Shown here piece after piece: positions 54,472 to 64,000 of a stretch of 64,000 bases of DNA. The notes under the pieces were generated by a model that was not told the origin of the DNA, ran no database searches, and saw only the letters and a program-made list of their open reading frames with translations. Every line of letters starts with the position of its first letter. Positions within the stretch are counted from its first letter, which is position 1. The position numbers and the translations under genes were made by a program. The DNA is from Cellulomonas composti (GTDB lineage: Bacteria > Actinomycetota > Actinomycetes > Actinomycetales > Cellulomonadaceae): positions 1-64,000 of the forward strand of contig NZ_BJWG01000007.1 in assembly GCF_007990245.1 (NCBI RefSeq), written 5' to 3'.

Positions 54472-55737
54472 CTACGCGTACGCCGCGACGTCCGCCCCCG
54501 AGCGCGCCGCGGCCCCGACGGGCCCGCCGGACGCGACGAGCCCGACGAGCTGCTGCAGCGCACGGCGCGCCGGCGAGCCGGGCGCGATCTCGCGCAGCGT
54601 GCGGGCCTCGAGCACGGCTGCGTCGAGCGCGTCGCGGTCCTCCGGCACCAGGACCGGGTCGACGACCGCGGCATACCGCGCGAGCGCCTGCGCCACCGCC
54701 TGCGCCGGGCGCGGACCCGCGACGGAGGCGCGCACGCGGTTCACGACGACGTGGCGCGGCGAGGTCAGACCGAGGTCGGACAGGTCCGCCAGGGCCCGTA
54801 CGAGCCGCTGGACGCCCACCGGGTCGGCGCTCCCGACCACCACGACGACATCCGCCGCCGCGAGCGCGCCGAGCGTCGCCGCATTGCGCCGGGGCGCGCG
54901 CGTGTCGTAGCTCAGCGCCTCGTCCTGCTCGACCGAGAAGCCGCAGTCGACGACCGTCACGGCCGCGAGCGAACGCGCCACGACCCAGACCGCGTCGAGC
55001 GCGGCGGAACCGAGCTCGGTCCACCGGTCGGCCCGGGAGATGCCGGACAGCAGCCGCAGGTCGGGTGCGACGTACCCCGCGAGGCGTGCGAGCGTGACGA
55101 GATCGAGCGTGCCGGCGGCGGCCGCTCGGCACGCGGCGGCGAGGCCGGGAGCGTCGTCGAGCACGCCGAGAAGCTGCGCGACGCAACCGCCGTAGGTGTC
55201 CGCGTCCGCCAGGAGGGTCGGCGTGCCGAGGGCCGCGATCTCGGCCGCCAGGTTGACCGCGACGGTTGACCGCCCGGGGGCACCCGTCGGACCCCACACC
55301 GCGACGATGCCGCCCCGTTCGGCGCGTGCCGTCGGCGCGGGGGTCTCGTCCCACGGGTCGCCCTCGGACGTGCTCGACTCGCAGAGCGCCAGGACCCGCC
55401 GCGCGAGCACCGCGGCCGCGGCCTGTCCGGCCGGCACGTCGAGCACGAGGTCCGCTCCCGCGACGCGTGCGCGCTCGGCCGGTGTCGTCCGCTCGGGCTC
55501 GACGAGCGCCACGACGACGACGCCGCTCGCCCGCACCGCCGCGACGGCGGCGACGTCGAGCCCGTCGAGCGCCGCCGACACCACCGCGACGCGCCCGAGC
55601 CCGGCCTCGGCGGCCGCGAGCAGCTCGGTCAGGTCGGCGCAGCGCCGCGTGACTCGCAGGCCGGGTGCGTCGTCGAGCGCCCGGACCACGGCGGTCTCGC
55701 CGGCTCCACGCACGCCGCACAGCACGGGGATCGTCAT
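54472..55737 (-). CDS. CpaE/MinD-like ATPase with degenerate P-loop (421 aa)
   Basis: An N-terminal receiver-like domain (about 1-120, no conserved Asp pocket) is followed by a MinD/ParA fold. The P-loop reads GPTGAPGRST (149-158), with Arg in place of the usual Lys, then VNLAAEIAALG, LLADADTYGG and VVDCGFSVEQDE. CpaE/TadZ proteins position Flp pili. ATG 55737 is chosen; GTG 55746 overlaps the SAF gene stop. No pilus genes are in the window. Confidence 0.8.
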   Translation of the reverse strand: MTIPVLCGVRGAGETAVVRALDDAPGLRVTRRCADLTELLAAAEAGLGRVAVVSAALDGLDVAAVAAVRASGVVVVALVEPERTTPAERARVAGADLVLDVPAGQAAAAVLARRVLALCESSTSEGDPWDETPAPTARAERGGIVAVWGPTGAPGRSTVAVNLAAEIAALGTPTLLADADTYGGCVAQLLGVLDDAPGLAAACRAAAAGTLDLVTLARLAGYVAPDLRLLSGISRADRWTELGSAALDAVWVVARSLAAVTVVDCGFSVEQDEALSYDTRAPRRNAATLGALAAADVVVVVGSADPVGVQRLVRALADLSDLGLTSPRHVVVNRVRASVAGPRPAQAVAQALARYAAVVDPVLVPEDRDALDAAVLEARTLREIAPGSPARRALQQLVGLVASGGPVGAAARSGADVAAYA

Positions 55738-55742
55738 CGCGC

Positions 55743-56396
55743 TCACTGCCCCGGCAGGGGGACGACGTCGATCGAACCGTCCGACGCGAGCGCGGCGAGC
55801 ACCTCCGGCAGGAGGTCCACGGGGACGAGCACCTGCACGGTTCCCGCGCCCGCGGTACCGAATGCACGGTCGGGCCGGTCGACCTCCGCCACGATCAGGC
55901 CGGTCGCCAGGGCGTACGGGTCCGCCTGCTCGTCGGACTGCTCGTCGGGCTTCGGCGTGAACCACACGTCCACGCTCGCGCCCGCCTCGACGCCGGAGGC
56001 GGCCGCGGCGCGCAGCGGGACCGCGACGGGCCGGACGTCGACGTCCTGCGCCGAGCCGAGGGCCGCGCGCGGCAGCAGCTCACCCGCGAGGACCGTGCGC
56101 TGCACGACGACGTCCGAGAGGTCCGCATCCGCGGTGACGTACGCGGCGAGCTCCTCGTCGGGCAGGTGCACCTCGACGAGCCGGAGGTCGTCGGCCTCGA
56201 TCGCGGTCCCCGGTGTCACGGTGTCCTGCACGACGAAGACGGCGACGGTGTCCTGGGCGCTGCGCACCGCCCACGCGCCGAGCAACGTCGCCACCGCGAC
56301 GAGCGCGATGCCCACCAGCAGACGCGGGTCGCGCCAGCCGGGACTGCGCAGTCGCGCGATCGTGGGCGCCGGCAGGTCGAGCACCGCTGTGTCCAC
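55743..56396 (-). CDS. SAF-domain membrane protein, CpaB/RcpC-like (217 aa)
   Basis: One N-terminal membrane segment (LLVGIALVAVATLLGAWAV), then an SAF domain (VVQDTVTPGTAIEADDLRLV, VLAGELLPRAALG). GTG 56396 with GGGAG 5 nt upstream. It overlaps the CpaE-like gene by its stop. CpaB guides secretin assembly in Gram-negatives; here it probably works at the cell wall. Confidence 0.82.
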   Translation of the reverse strand: MDTAVLDLPAPTIARLRSPGWRDPRLLVGIALVAVATLLGAWAVRSAQDTVAVFVVQDTVTPGTAIEADDLRLVEVHLPDEELAAYVTADADLSDVVVQRTVLAGELLPRAALGSAQDVDVRPVAVPLRAAAASGVEAGASVDVWFTPKPDEQSDEQADPYALATGLIVAEVDRPDRAFGTAGAGTVQVLVPVDLLPEVLAALASDGSIDVVPLPGQ

Positions 56397-56539
56397 TCGC
56401 TCCCCCTCGTCGTCGGACGGTCGCCGACGATCTCGTCGGCGACCCGCACGTAGGATACGGACGAATCGGTGCGAACCACCCGCGAATGAAGGATTGTGGA
56501 CAACCGGGTTCGCGCGCCAGGCCGTGCCACACTTCGGGC

Positions 56540-56767
56540 ATGGCAACGCGGTACCTGACCTTGGCGGACGTCGCGGAGATGCTCAGCATCTCCGTCGGAC
56601 AGGTCCGCACGATGGTGCGCACCGGCGAGCTGCCGGCGTTCCAGGTCGGCGGACGCCACTTCTGGCGGGTCGACGAGGCGGACTTCGAGACCTACGTCGC
56701 CGAGCAGAAGGCCCGCGCGCGCGAGCGGATCGAGACCGATCCCGAGCTCACCGTCGACGACGAGTAG
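56540..56767 (+). CDS. Excisionase/MerR-type HTH DNA-binding protein (75 aa)
   Basis: ATRYLTLADVAEMLSISVGQ, then VRTMVRTGELPAFQVGGRHFWRV (shown in part: RTGELPAFQVGGRHFWRV), is the excisionase-family winged HTH. An acidic tail follows. The gene is divergent from the SAF gene. A candidate -10 TAGGAT lies at 56451-56456. It resembles small conserved actinobacterial regulators rather than phage excisionases, because no integrase is nearby. Confidence 0.82.
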   Translation: MATRYLTLADVAEMLSISVGQVRTMVRTGELPAFQVGGRHFWRVDEADFETYVAEQKARARERIETDPELTVDDE

Positions 56768-56790
56768 CCGCGCTCGGGTCGCGCCGCGGC

Positions 56791-57318
56791 TCAGCCCGAA
56801 CGCACGACGAGGATCGCGTCGAACGGCACCGACCACGGCGCGGCGTCGCGTACGACGTCCAGCGGGCTGAGGTCCACGTGGTCGGCGCCGACCCGTTCGA
56901 GCCGGCCACGCAGGCGTGAGCCCCGCACGTCCAGGAGGACGGTGACCCGATCGCGCGTCAGCGCGCGCAGGGTATGACCGAGCGTGAGGGATCGGTCCAC
57001 CTCACCGCCCGGTGCCGCCGCGTGCGGCGGAGCGCCAACCACCGCCGCGATCGCCCCGGCCGGGACGAGGGCCTGACGCCGTCCGGGCTCCGCGAGCAGC
57101 ACCCACTGCGCCGCCGAGTCGACGACGACACCCTCGACGACCTGTCCGTCGACGAGCACCAGCCGCAGCGTCGCGCCGCGTGCGCCGCGCCAACGGTCGG
57201 CGAGCCGGACCTGCGCGCGTTCGGCCCGGACCAGATCTGCGACCTCGTCGCGGACCTGGTCGTCCCGCGCCGCGGCGAGCCGACCCTCGAGGTCCTCGAA
57301 CAACGCCTCCCATCGCAC
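56791..57318 (-). CDS. Hypothetical protein of an actinobacterial RNA/ribosome-fold type (175 aa)
   Basis: VRWEALFEDLEGRLAAA opening (GTG 57318; GTG 57342 would add eight residues). An N-terminal helical part is followed by small beta-barrel-like blocks: LRLVLVDGQVVEGVVVDSA, WVLLAEPG and VTVLLDVRGSRLRGRLERV. No signal peptide. No family recalled with certainty. Confidence 0.65.
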   Translation of the reverse strand: MRWEALFEDLEGRLAAARDDQVRDEVADLVRAERAQVRLADRWRGARGATLRLVLVDGQVVEGVVVDSAAQWVLLAEPGRRQALVPAGAIAAVVGAPPHAAAPGGEVDRSLTLGHTLRALTRDRVTVLLDVRGSRLRGRLERVGADHVDLSPLDVVRDAAPWSVPFDAILVVRSG

Positions 57319-57370
57319 GCGCTCACCGTAGGCGACGGCCACCCGTCCTGACGACGATCTCGGACATCTC

Positions 57371-57400
57371 TGGACAACAGGGACCGATTCGCGATAGTCG
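57371..57400 (+). promoter_or_regulatory. Candidate promoter for the LysM gene
   Basis: TGGACA (57371-57376), an 18-bp spacer and TAGTCG (57395-57400), about 95 bp upstream of the ATG. The leader holds an AT-rich duplicate of ACATCATCAAACATC type at 57414-57437 that stands out in this GC-rich DNA. Confidence 0.4.
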
Positions 57401-57494
57401 TATGACCCGTAACCACATCAAACATCATCAAACATCACTCACAGGCGCCAGACGATCGCGAACCACGATCGACGGATGTCAGGCAGGGAGCACC

Positions 57495-58463
57495 ATGCAG
57501 CAGCGCACGGCCGTCGACGCGCCACCGCGGGAGACGAGCGCACCACCGACCCGCCGGACGGCACGCGGGGCCACGCCGCCCAGCGCGGCCCGCTCCACGA
57601 CGGCCCCGTCCCACCGGCCCGTCCGCCGCGCCGTCACGTTCGGCCCGGTGCTCGTCGTCACAGCGGTGCTCGCCGCGCTCGCCGGCGCCGCTCTCGCTCG
57701 TCAGGCCCACGTCCTGCTGAGCCCGCAGACTGCCTCGTCGCAGGAAGCCGTCACACGCCTGGTCGCCGGGGTCGTGGCCGGGATCGGCGCGCTCGCCGCG
57801 AGCTGGCTCGCGGGATCGTGCGTGGTCGGGGCCGGGTGCGTGCTCGCCCGCGGTGCCGGCCGCGCGTGGCACCTGGGCGAGCGTGCCGTGCAGCGGTGGG
57901 CGCCCGCCGTGGTGCGACGGACCGTCGCGGGGGTCGTCGGCGCCGGGCTCGGGCTCGGCCTCACGGTGACCGGGGCGAGCGCCGCCGAGCTGCCCGCCGC
58001 GCCGCCCCGCTCCCCCGACGCCGTCGTGGTCCTCAGCGAGCCCGGGCTCGGCGGGCCTCCGCTGGGCTGGGTCGTCAGCACGCCCGACGAGGACGCCGGG
58101 TACGGCTCCGGGTCCGACGACGCGACGACCCCGACGCCGGCACCATCGCCGTCCTCGACGACGCGGCCCGCGGCCCCGCAACCGGCCCCGCGACCGGCAT
58201 GGCAGACTCCGACGGCCACGGACACGGCGCCGACCGACGACACCTCGCAGGTCCCGGCGCCGTCAGTCCGGGCCACCGTCGTCGTCGAGGCGGGCGACTC
58301 GCTGTGGACGATCGTCGCAGCCCAGCTCGCGCCCGGCGCGGACGACGCCGACATCGCGACGGAATGGCCACGCTGGTACGACGCGAACCGCGCGGTGATC
58401 GGGACCGACCCCGATCTGCTGCTGCCCGGTCAGGTCCTGCAGGCACCCGAGGTCGTTCGATGA
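57495..58463 (+). CDS. LysM-domain membrane protein (322 aa)
   Basis: A Pro/Ala/Thr-rich N-terminus is followed by membrane segments (FGPVLVVTAVLAALAGAALA; VVAGIGALAASWLAG) and a third near 155 (GVVGAGLGLGLTVTGA). A Pro/Thr-rich linker ends in a LysM domain (VVVEAGDSLWTIVAAQL ... LLLPGQVLQAP). It is probably peptidoglycan-bound. ATG 57495 with GGGAG upstream. The stop overlaps the next start (ATGA). Confidence 0.85.
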   Translation: MQQRTAVDAPPRETSAPPTRRTARGATPPSAARSTTAPSHRPVRRAVTFGPVLVVTAVLAALAGAALARQAHVLLSPQTASSQEAVTRLVAGVVAGIGALAASWLAGSCVVGAGCVLARGAGRAWHLGERAVQRWAPAVVRRTVAGVVGAGLGLGLTVTGASAAELPAAPPRSPDAVVVLSEPGLGGPPLGWVVSTPDEDAGYGSGSDDATTPTPAPSPSSTTRPAAPQPAPRPAWQTPTATDTAPTDDTSQVPAPSVRATVVVEAGDSLWTIVAAQLAPGADDADIATEWPRWYDANRAVIGTDPDLLLPGQVLQAPEVVR

Positions 58464-59062
58464 GCGCCGCGACCGTCGAGCCGCGTACAGCGCTCGAGGA
58501 GGAGATCGCCCGCCGGCTCCGCGACGAGCGGCCACGCCTGGGACCCCGTCCGGGGCACGGGCCCCGTGTGCGACCGGTCGTGGACCTCGAGCCCCGCGCG
58601 CACCGACTGGCGGCGCGCGGTCCGGCCACGACGATTCCGCGCACGATCGGCGCGCGCATCTCGGTCCTGCGGGCGGTTCAGGAGCCGGAGGAGGTCGACG
58701 ACCCGTCGGCGCCCGTCCTGGAACCCGACCCGGCACTCGACCCGGCGCGCATCGCGGGCACGCTCGCTCACGGCGTCGTCGAGGTGCTCGTCGGACGCCG
58801 CAACGCCGCCCAGCTCGCCCGATGGGTCAGCCCCGGCGTGTTCGACGCGCTACGCGCGCGTGCGACCGTCTCGGCACGCACGCTGGGGCCGCGTCTGGCC
58901 GGACGCGCTCCCGTCCTGCGGTCCGTCCGCGTCTGCCCGATCGCACCCGGCGTCGTGGAGGCCGCGGTCGTGGTCGACGACGGCGCACGCGTGCGCGCGG
59001 TCGCTCTGCGGCTCGAGGTGCACCGTGGCGCGTGGCGCGCCACGGTGCTCGAGGTGGGTTGA
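58460..59062 (+). CDS. Rv3235-like (DUF6459) protein (200 aa)
   Basis: A disordered Arg/Pro-rich N-terminus is followed by a compact domain (VVEVLVGRRNAAQLARWVSP, RSVRVCPIAPGVVEAAVVVD). It resembles mycobacterial Rv3235, which also lies near secA1. ATG 58460 is coupled to the LysM gene. It converges with secA. Function unknown. Confidence 0.78.
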   Translation: MSAATVEPRTALEEEIARRLRDERPRLGPRPGHGPRVRPVVDLEPRAHRLAARGPATTIPRTIGARISVLRAVQEPEEVDDPSAPVLEPDPALDPARIAGTLAHGVVEVLVGRRNAAQLARWVSPGVFDALRARATVSARTLGPRLAGRAPVLRSVRVCPIAPGVVEAAVVVDDGARVRAVALRLEVHRGAWRATVLEVG

Positions 59063-59086
59063 CAGACCCGCGCTCAGGGCCGCCGG

Positions 59087-62008
<2,922 letters not shown>

Positions 62009-63016
62009 TCATGACTCCTGGTGGTGGCGCCCCGGCACCATGGGCCCGAAGCTGCTCGCTGGCTGTTCGACGTGCCCGGCGGCGTCGCCGGGCCCGACCA
62101 TCGTAGGCGAGGTCACGGTCCGCGGGCGCAGGGTGACCACGGCGGCCACCAGGAGCAACCCGCCGAGGACCCCCACCGGGCCCAGCCGCTCGCCGCGCAG
62201 CAGCACCGCGCCGAGGGCCGCGGTGAGCGGCTCGAGCAGTGCGAGCAGCGTCGCGTGCGTCGCGCTGACCGTGCGCAGCCCCGTGAAGTAGGCCGCGTAC
62301 GCCGTGGCGGTCGGCACCGCCGCGAGGTACACGAGCAGCGCCCAGCCGTGCGCGTCGTGCGGCAGGACGATCCCGCCGTTCAGGATGCCGGCCGGCGCGG
62401 CGGCGAACGGCAGCAGCAGCACGCCGCCGATCGTGAACGAGACCGCGGTGGACGCCAGCGGGTCGAGCCCCTCGACGTGCACCGTGTTGACCGCGGTGAG
62501 CGCCGCGAACGCGGCCGCCGCGAGCAGCGCGAGCAGCACGCCCGTCCCGGGGTCCGTGCCGCCCCCGGAACCGGGCTCGGCACCGGCCGTCACCAGCGCG
62601 ACGAGCCCGACGAGCGCGAGCACGAGCGCGACGAGCGTGCGCGCGTCGGGCCGTCGTCGACGCACCGCGGCGGTCGCCGCCGCGACGAGCACGGGCGCGG
62701 CACCGAGCGTGACCAGGGTCGCGACCGCGACACCCGAGCGGTCGACCGCCTCGAAGTAGGCGGCCTCGAACAGCGCGATGAGCAGCGCCGTCCCGCCCGT
62801 GCGCAGCAGTGCACCGCGGCTGCGCGGGTACCGGCGCAGTCGTCCGAGCGCACCGACGACGACCGCCAGCAGCAGCCCTCCCCCGAGGAGCCGGAAGCTG
62901 GCGACGGTCATCGGCGTCAGGTCGGCCGTCTCGCCCAGCGCCGCCCCCGCGAGACCGCCCGTGCCCCACAGCACCCCGGCCAGCGCGACGAGCGCGAAGT
63001 CCGCACGCCGCGTCAT
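62009..63016 (-). CDS. EamA/DMT-superfamily transporter (335 aa)
   Basis: About ten membrane segments in two EamA halves (LVALAGVLWGTGGLAG; ALTAVNTVHVEGLDPLAS). A GLRTVSATHATLLALLEPL segment is typical. Substrate unknown; many relatives export amino acids or metabolites. ATG at 63016 overlaps the YcaQ-like gene stop, and the stop abuts secA. Confidence 0.88.
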   Translation of the reverse strand: MTRRADFALVALAGVLWGTGGLAGAALGETADLTPMTVASFRLLGGGLLLAVVVGALGRLRRYPRSRGALLRTGGTALLIALFEAAYFEAVDRSGVAVATLVTLGAAPVLVAAATAAVRRRRPDARTLVALVLALVGLVALVTAGAEPGSGGGTDPGTGVLLALLAAAAFAALTAVNTVHVEGLDPLASTAVSFTIGGVLLLPFAAAPAGILNGGIVLPHDAHGWALLVYLAAVPTATAYAAYFTGLRTVSATHATLLALLEPLTAALGAVLLRGERLGPVGVLGGLLLVAAVVTLRPRTVTSPTMVGPGDAAGHVEQPASSFGPMVPGRHHQES

Positions 63017-64000
63017 GCCGCCGTCAGCTCCCGGTGCAGAGGAGCCACGAGGTCACCGCCGAGGCCGGACGGGTCGATGCGGACCTCGTCGAGCCCGAGC
63101 CACCGAGCCGCGAGCCGCAGCTCGGGTACGAGCGCGGCGACCACCGCGGACTCGTCGGAACCGTCCCGAGCGCGCGCCGCACCCGACGCCGACGTCGGCG
63201 GGTGATGGGCGGCGCGCACGAGCAGCGTGCCGGTCGCGCGGTCGGCCTTGAGGTCGACCAGCGCCGCGATCCGTTCGCCGAGCAGGAACGGCAGCACGTA
63301 GTAGCCCCACACGCGCTGCGCCTCGGGGACGTAGATCTCGATGCGGTAGCGCAGCCCGAACAGCTCCTCGAGCCGACGGCGCTCGAACACCAGCGGGTCG
63401 AACGGGCTGAGCAGCGCGCACGCGTCCGAGCGCCGCGGCGCGACCGCGTCCCGGTGGCGGTACACCTCGCGGTCCCACCCGGCGACGCGGGACGGGACCA
63501 GCTCGCCCGCGTCGACCAGGTCGTCGATCGCCGCGAGGGCGACCTGGGTGCGCACGCGGAAGTAGTCGGCCAGGCACTGCGCGCTGCCGATCCCGTTCGC
63601 CCGGGCGGCGATCCGCACCAGCTCACGCACCGCGTCCTGCTTCGACGGCTCCGGCTCGGCAAGCACGTGCGGCGGCAGCACCCGCTCCGTGAGGTCGTAG
63701 CGACGCTCGAACGCCGGGTTGCGACCCGCCGAGGTGACCTCGCCCGTGAAGAACAGGAACTCGAGGACCCGCTTGGCGTCCGACCAGTTCCAGCCCCAGT
63801 GCACCCGCGCGATCGCGGCACCCTCGAGCAGCTCGTGCACCTGGGCGGCCGTCAGCGGCCCCCGCTCGCGCAGCAACGCCCGCACGTCCTCGACGAGTGC
63901 GGCCTGCTGCAACGGCACGTCCCGGATCATGCCCCACGAGTCCTCCTGGTACGCACGCTGCCGCCAGGCGAGCAGCCGCAGGGTGTGCGGCGGCACGAAC
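63013..64000 (-). CDS. YcaQ/AlkZ-like winged-helix DNA glycosylase, N-terminus cut by the window edge
   Basis: About 328 residues are visible. The sequence aligns by memory with the YcaQ/DUF1006 family (crosslink-repair glycosylases): LTAAQVHELLEG, VHWGWNWSDAKRVLEFLFFTGEV, GIGSAQCLADYFR, LSPFDPLVFERRRLEELFG and WGYYVLPFLLGERI. The frame stays open to 64000; an in-frame GTG at 63996 is not a convincing start because about 100 N-terminal residues of the family are missing. Its stop overlaps the DMT gene start. Confidence 0.82.
   Translation of the reverse strand, partial: FVPPHTLRLLAWRQRAYQEDSWGMIRDVPLQQAALVEDVRALLRERGPLTAAQVHELLEGAAIARVHWGWNWSDAKRVLEFLFFTGEVTSAGRNPAFERRYDLTERVLPPHVLAEPEPSKQDAVRELVRIAARANGIGSAQCLADYFRVRTQVALAAIDDLVDAGELVPSRVAGWDREVYRHRDAVAPRRSDACALLSPFDPLVFERRRLEELFGLRYRIEIYVPEAQRVWGYYVLPFLLGERIAALVDLKADRATGTLLVRAAHHPPTSASGAARARDGSDESAVVAALVPELRLAARWLGLDEVRIDPSGLGGDLVAPLHRELTAA

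Noticed and set aside
56540-56767. Phage or ICE excisionase marking an integrated element beside the tRNA genes.
   Set aside because: No integrase, attachment duplicate of the tRNA 3' ends or phage genes are visible. The neighbours are conserved chromosomal genes.

Overview
The window is high-GC DNA (about 73-75% by eye) with dense GTG and ATG starts, ATGA/GTGA stop-start overlaps and actinobacterial gene neighbourhoods: ssrA-smpB-M23 peptidase-ftsX-ftsE, obg-rpmA-rplU-rne, leuDC-ndgR, and secA beside an Rv3235-like gene. It reads as a chromosomal segment of an actinobacterium, most likely Cellulomonadaceae or a close relative. That placement is inferred from gene content and protein style; no phylogeny was run.

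Layout. 1-1.5 kb: a decayed ISL3-family insertion sequence. 1.5-14.5 kb: tmRNA, two DUF2207 membrane proteins, a truncated HtrA-like protein, a matrixin-like protease, a stand-alone ATP-dependent DNA ligase, smpB, an M23 hydrolase, ftsX/ftsE, obg, rpmA and rplU, nearly all on the minus strand. 14.6-18 kb: a large RNase E/G. 18.4-28 kb: cydABDC translationally coupled to a two-GAF DosS/DosT-like histidine kinase, with a DosR-like response regulator convergent to it and a perfect DosR-type palindrome upstream of cydA. 28-41 kb: a conserved minus-strand housekeeping block (mutM, rnc, rpmF, DUF177, DivIVA-like, coaD, rsmD, an ABC pair, recG, a DAK/FakA-like protein), interrupted at 30.5-32.4 kb by a less GC-rich insert with a frameshifted metalloprotease and a lipoprotein. 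40.5-52.7 kb: rpmB, a GNAT acetyltransferase, thiL, a DUF3515 lipoprotein, ddl, a trans-sulfuration enzyme, gpsA, plsC, murA, a lysine-tailed HU, leuD, leuC and ndgR. 52.7-53.9 kb: a repeat field and tRNA-Glu and tRNA-Gln. 54-64 kb: a CpaE-like/SAF-domain pair, an excisionase-type HTH protein, a LysM protein, an Rv3235-like protein, secA, a DMT exporter and the start-truncated 3' part of a YcaQ-like protein.

Themes. (1) The cyd locus looks like a self-contained low-oxygen/NO circuit: terminal oxidase, its maturation exporter, a kinase with the haem-pocket HPPM motif, a DosR-like regulator and a DosR-type operator. (2) Short tandem repeats of 13-22 bp lie at or just past the stop codons of four unrelated genes; in two of them the repeat unit contains the gene's own last codons and stop. 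(3) A 207-bp unit repeated about 2.6 times lies between ndgR and tRNA-Glu. (4) Two genes, and possibly a third, have a -10 element placed for leaderless transcription.
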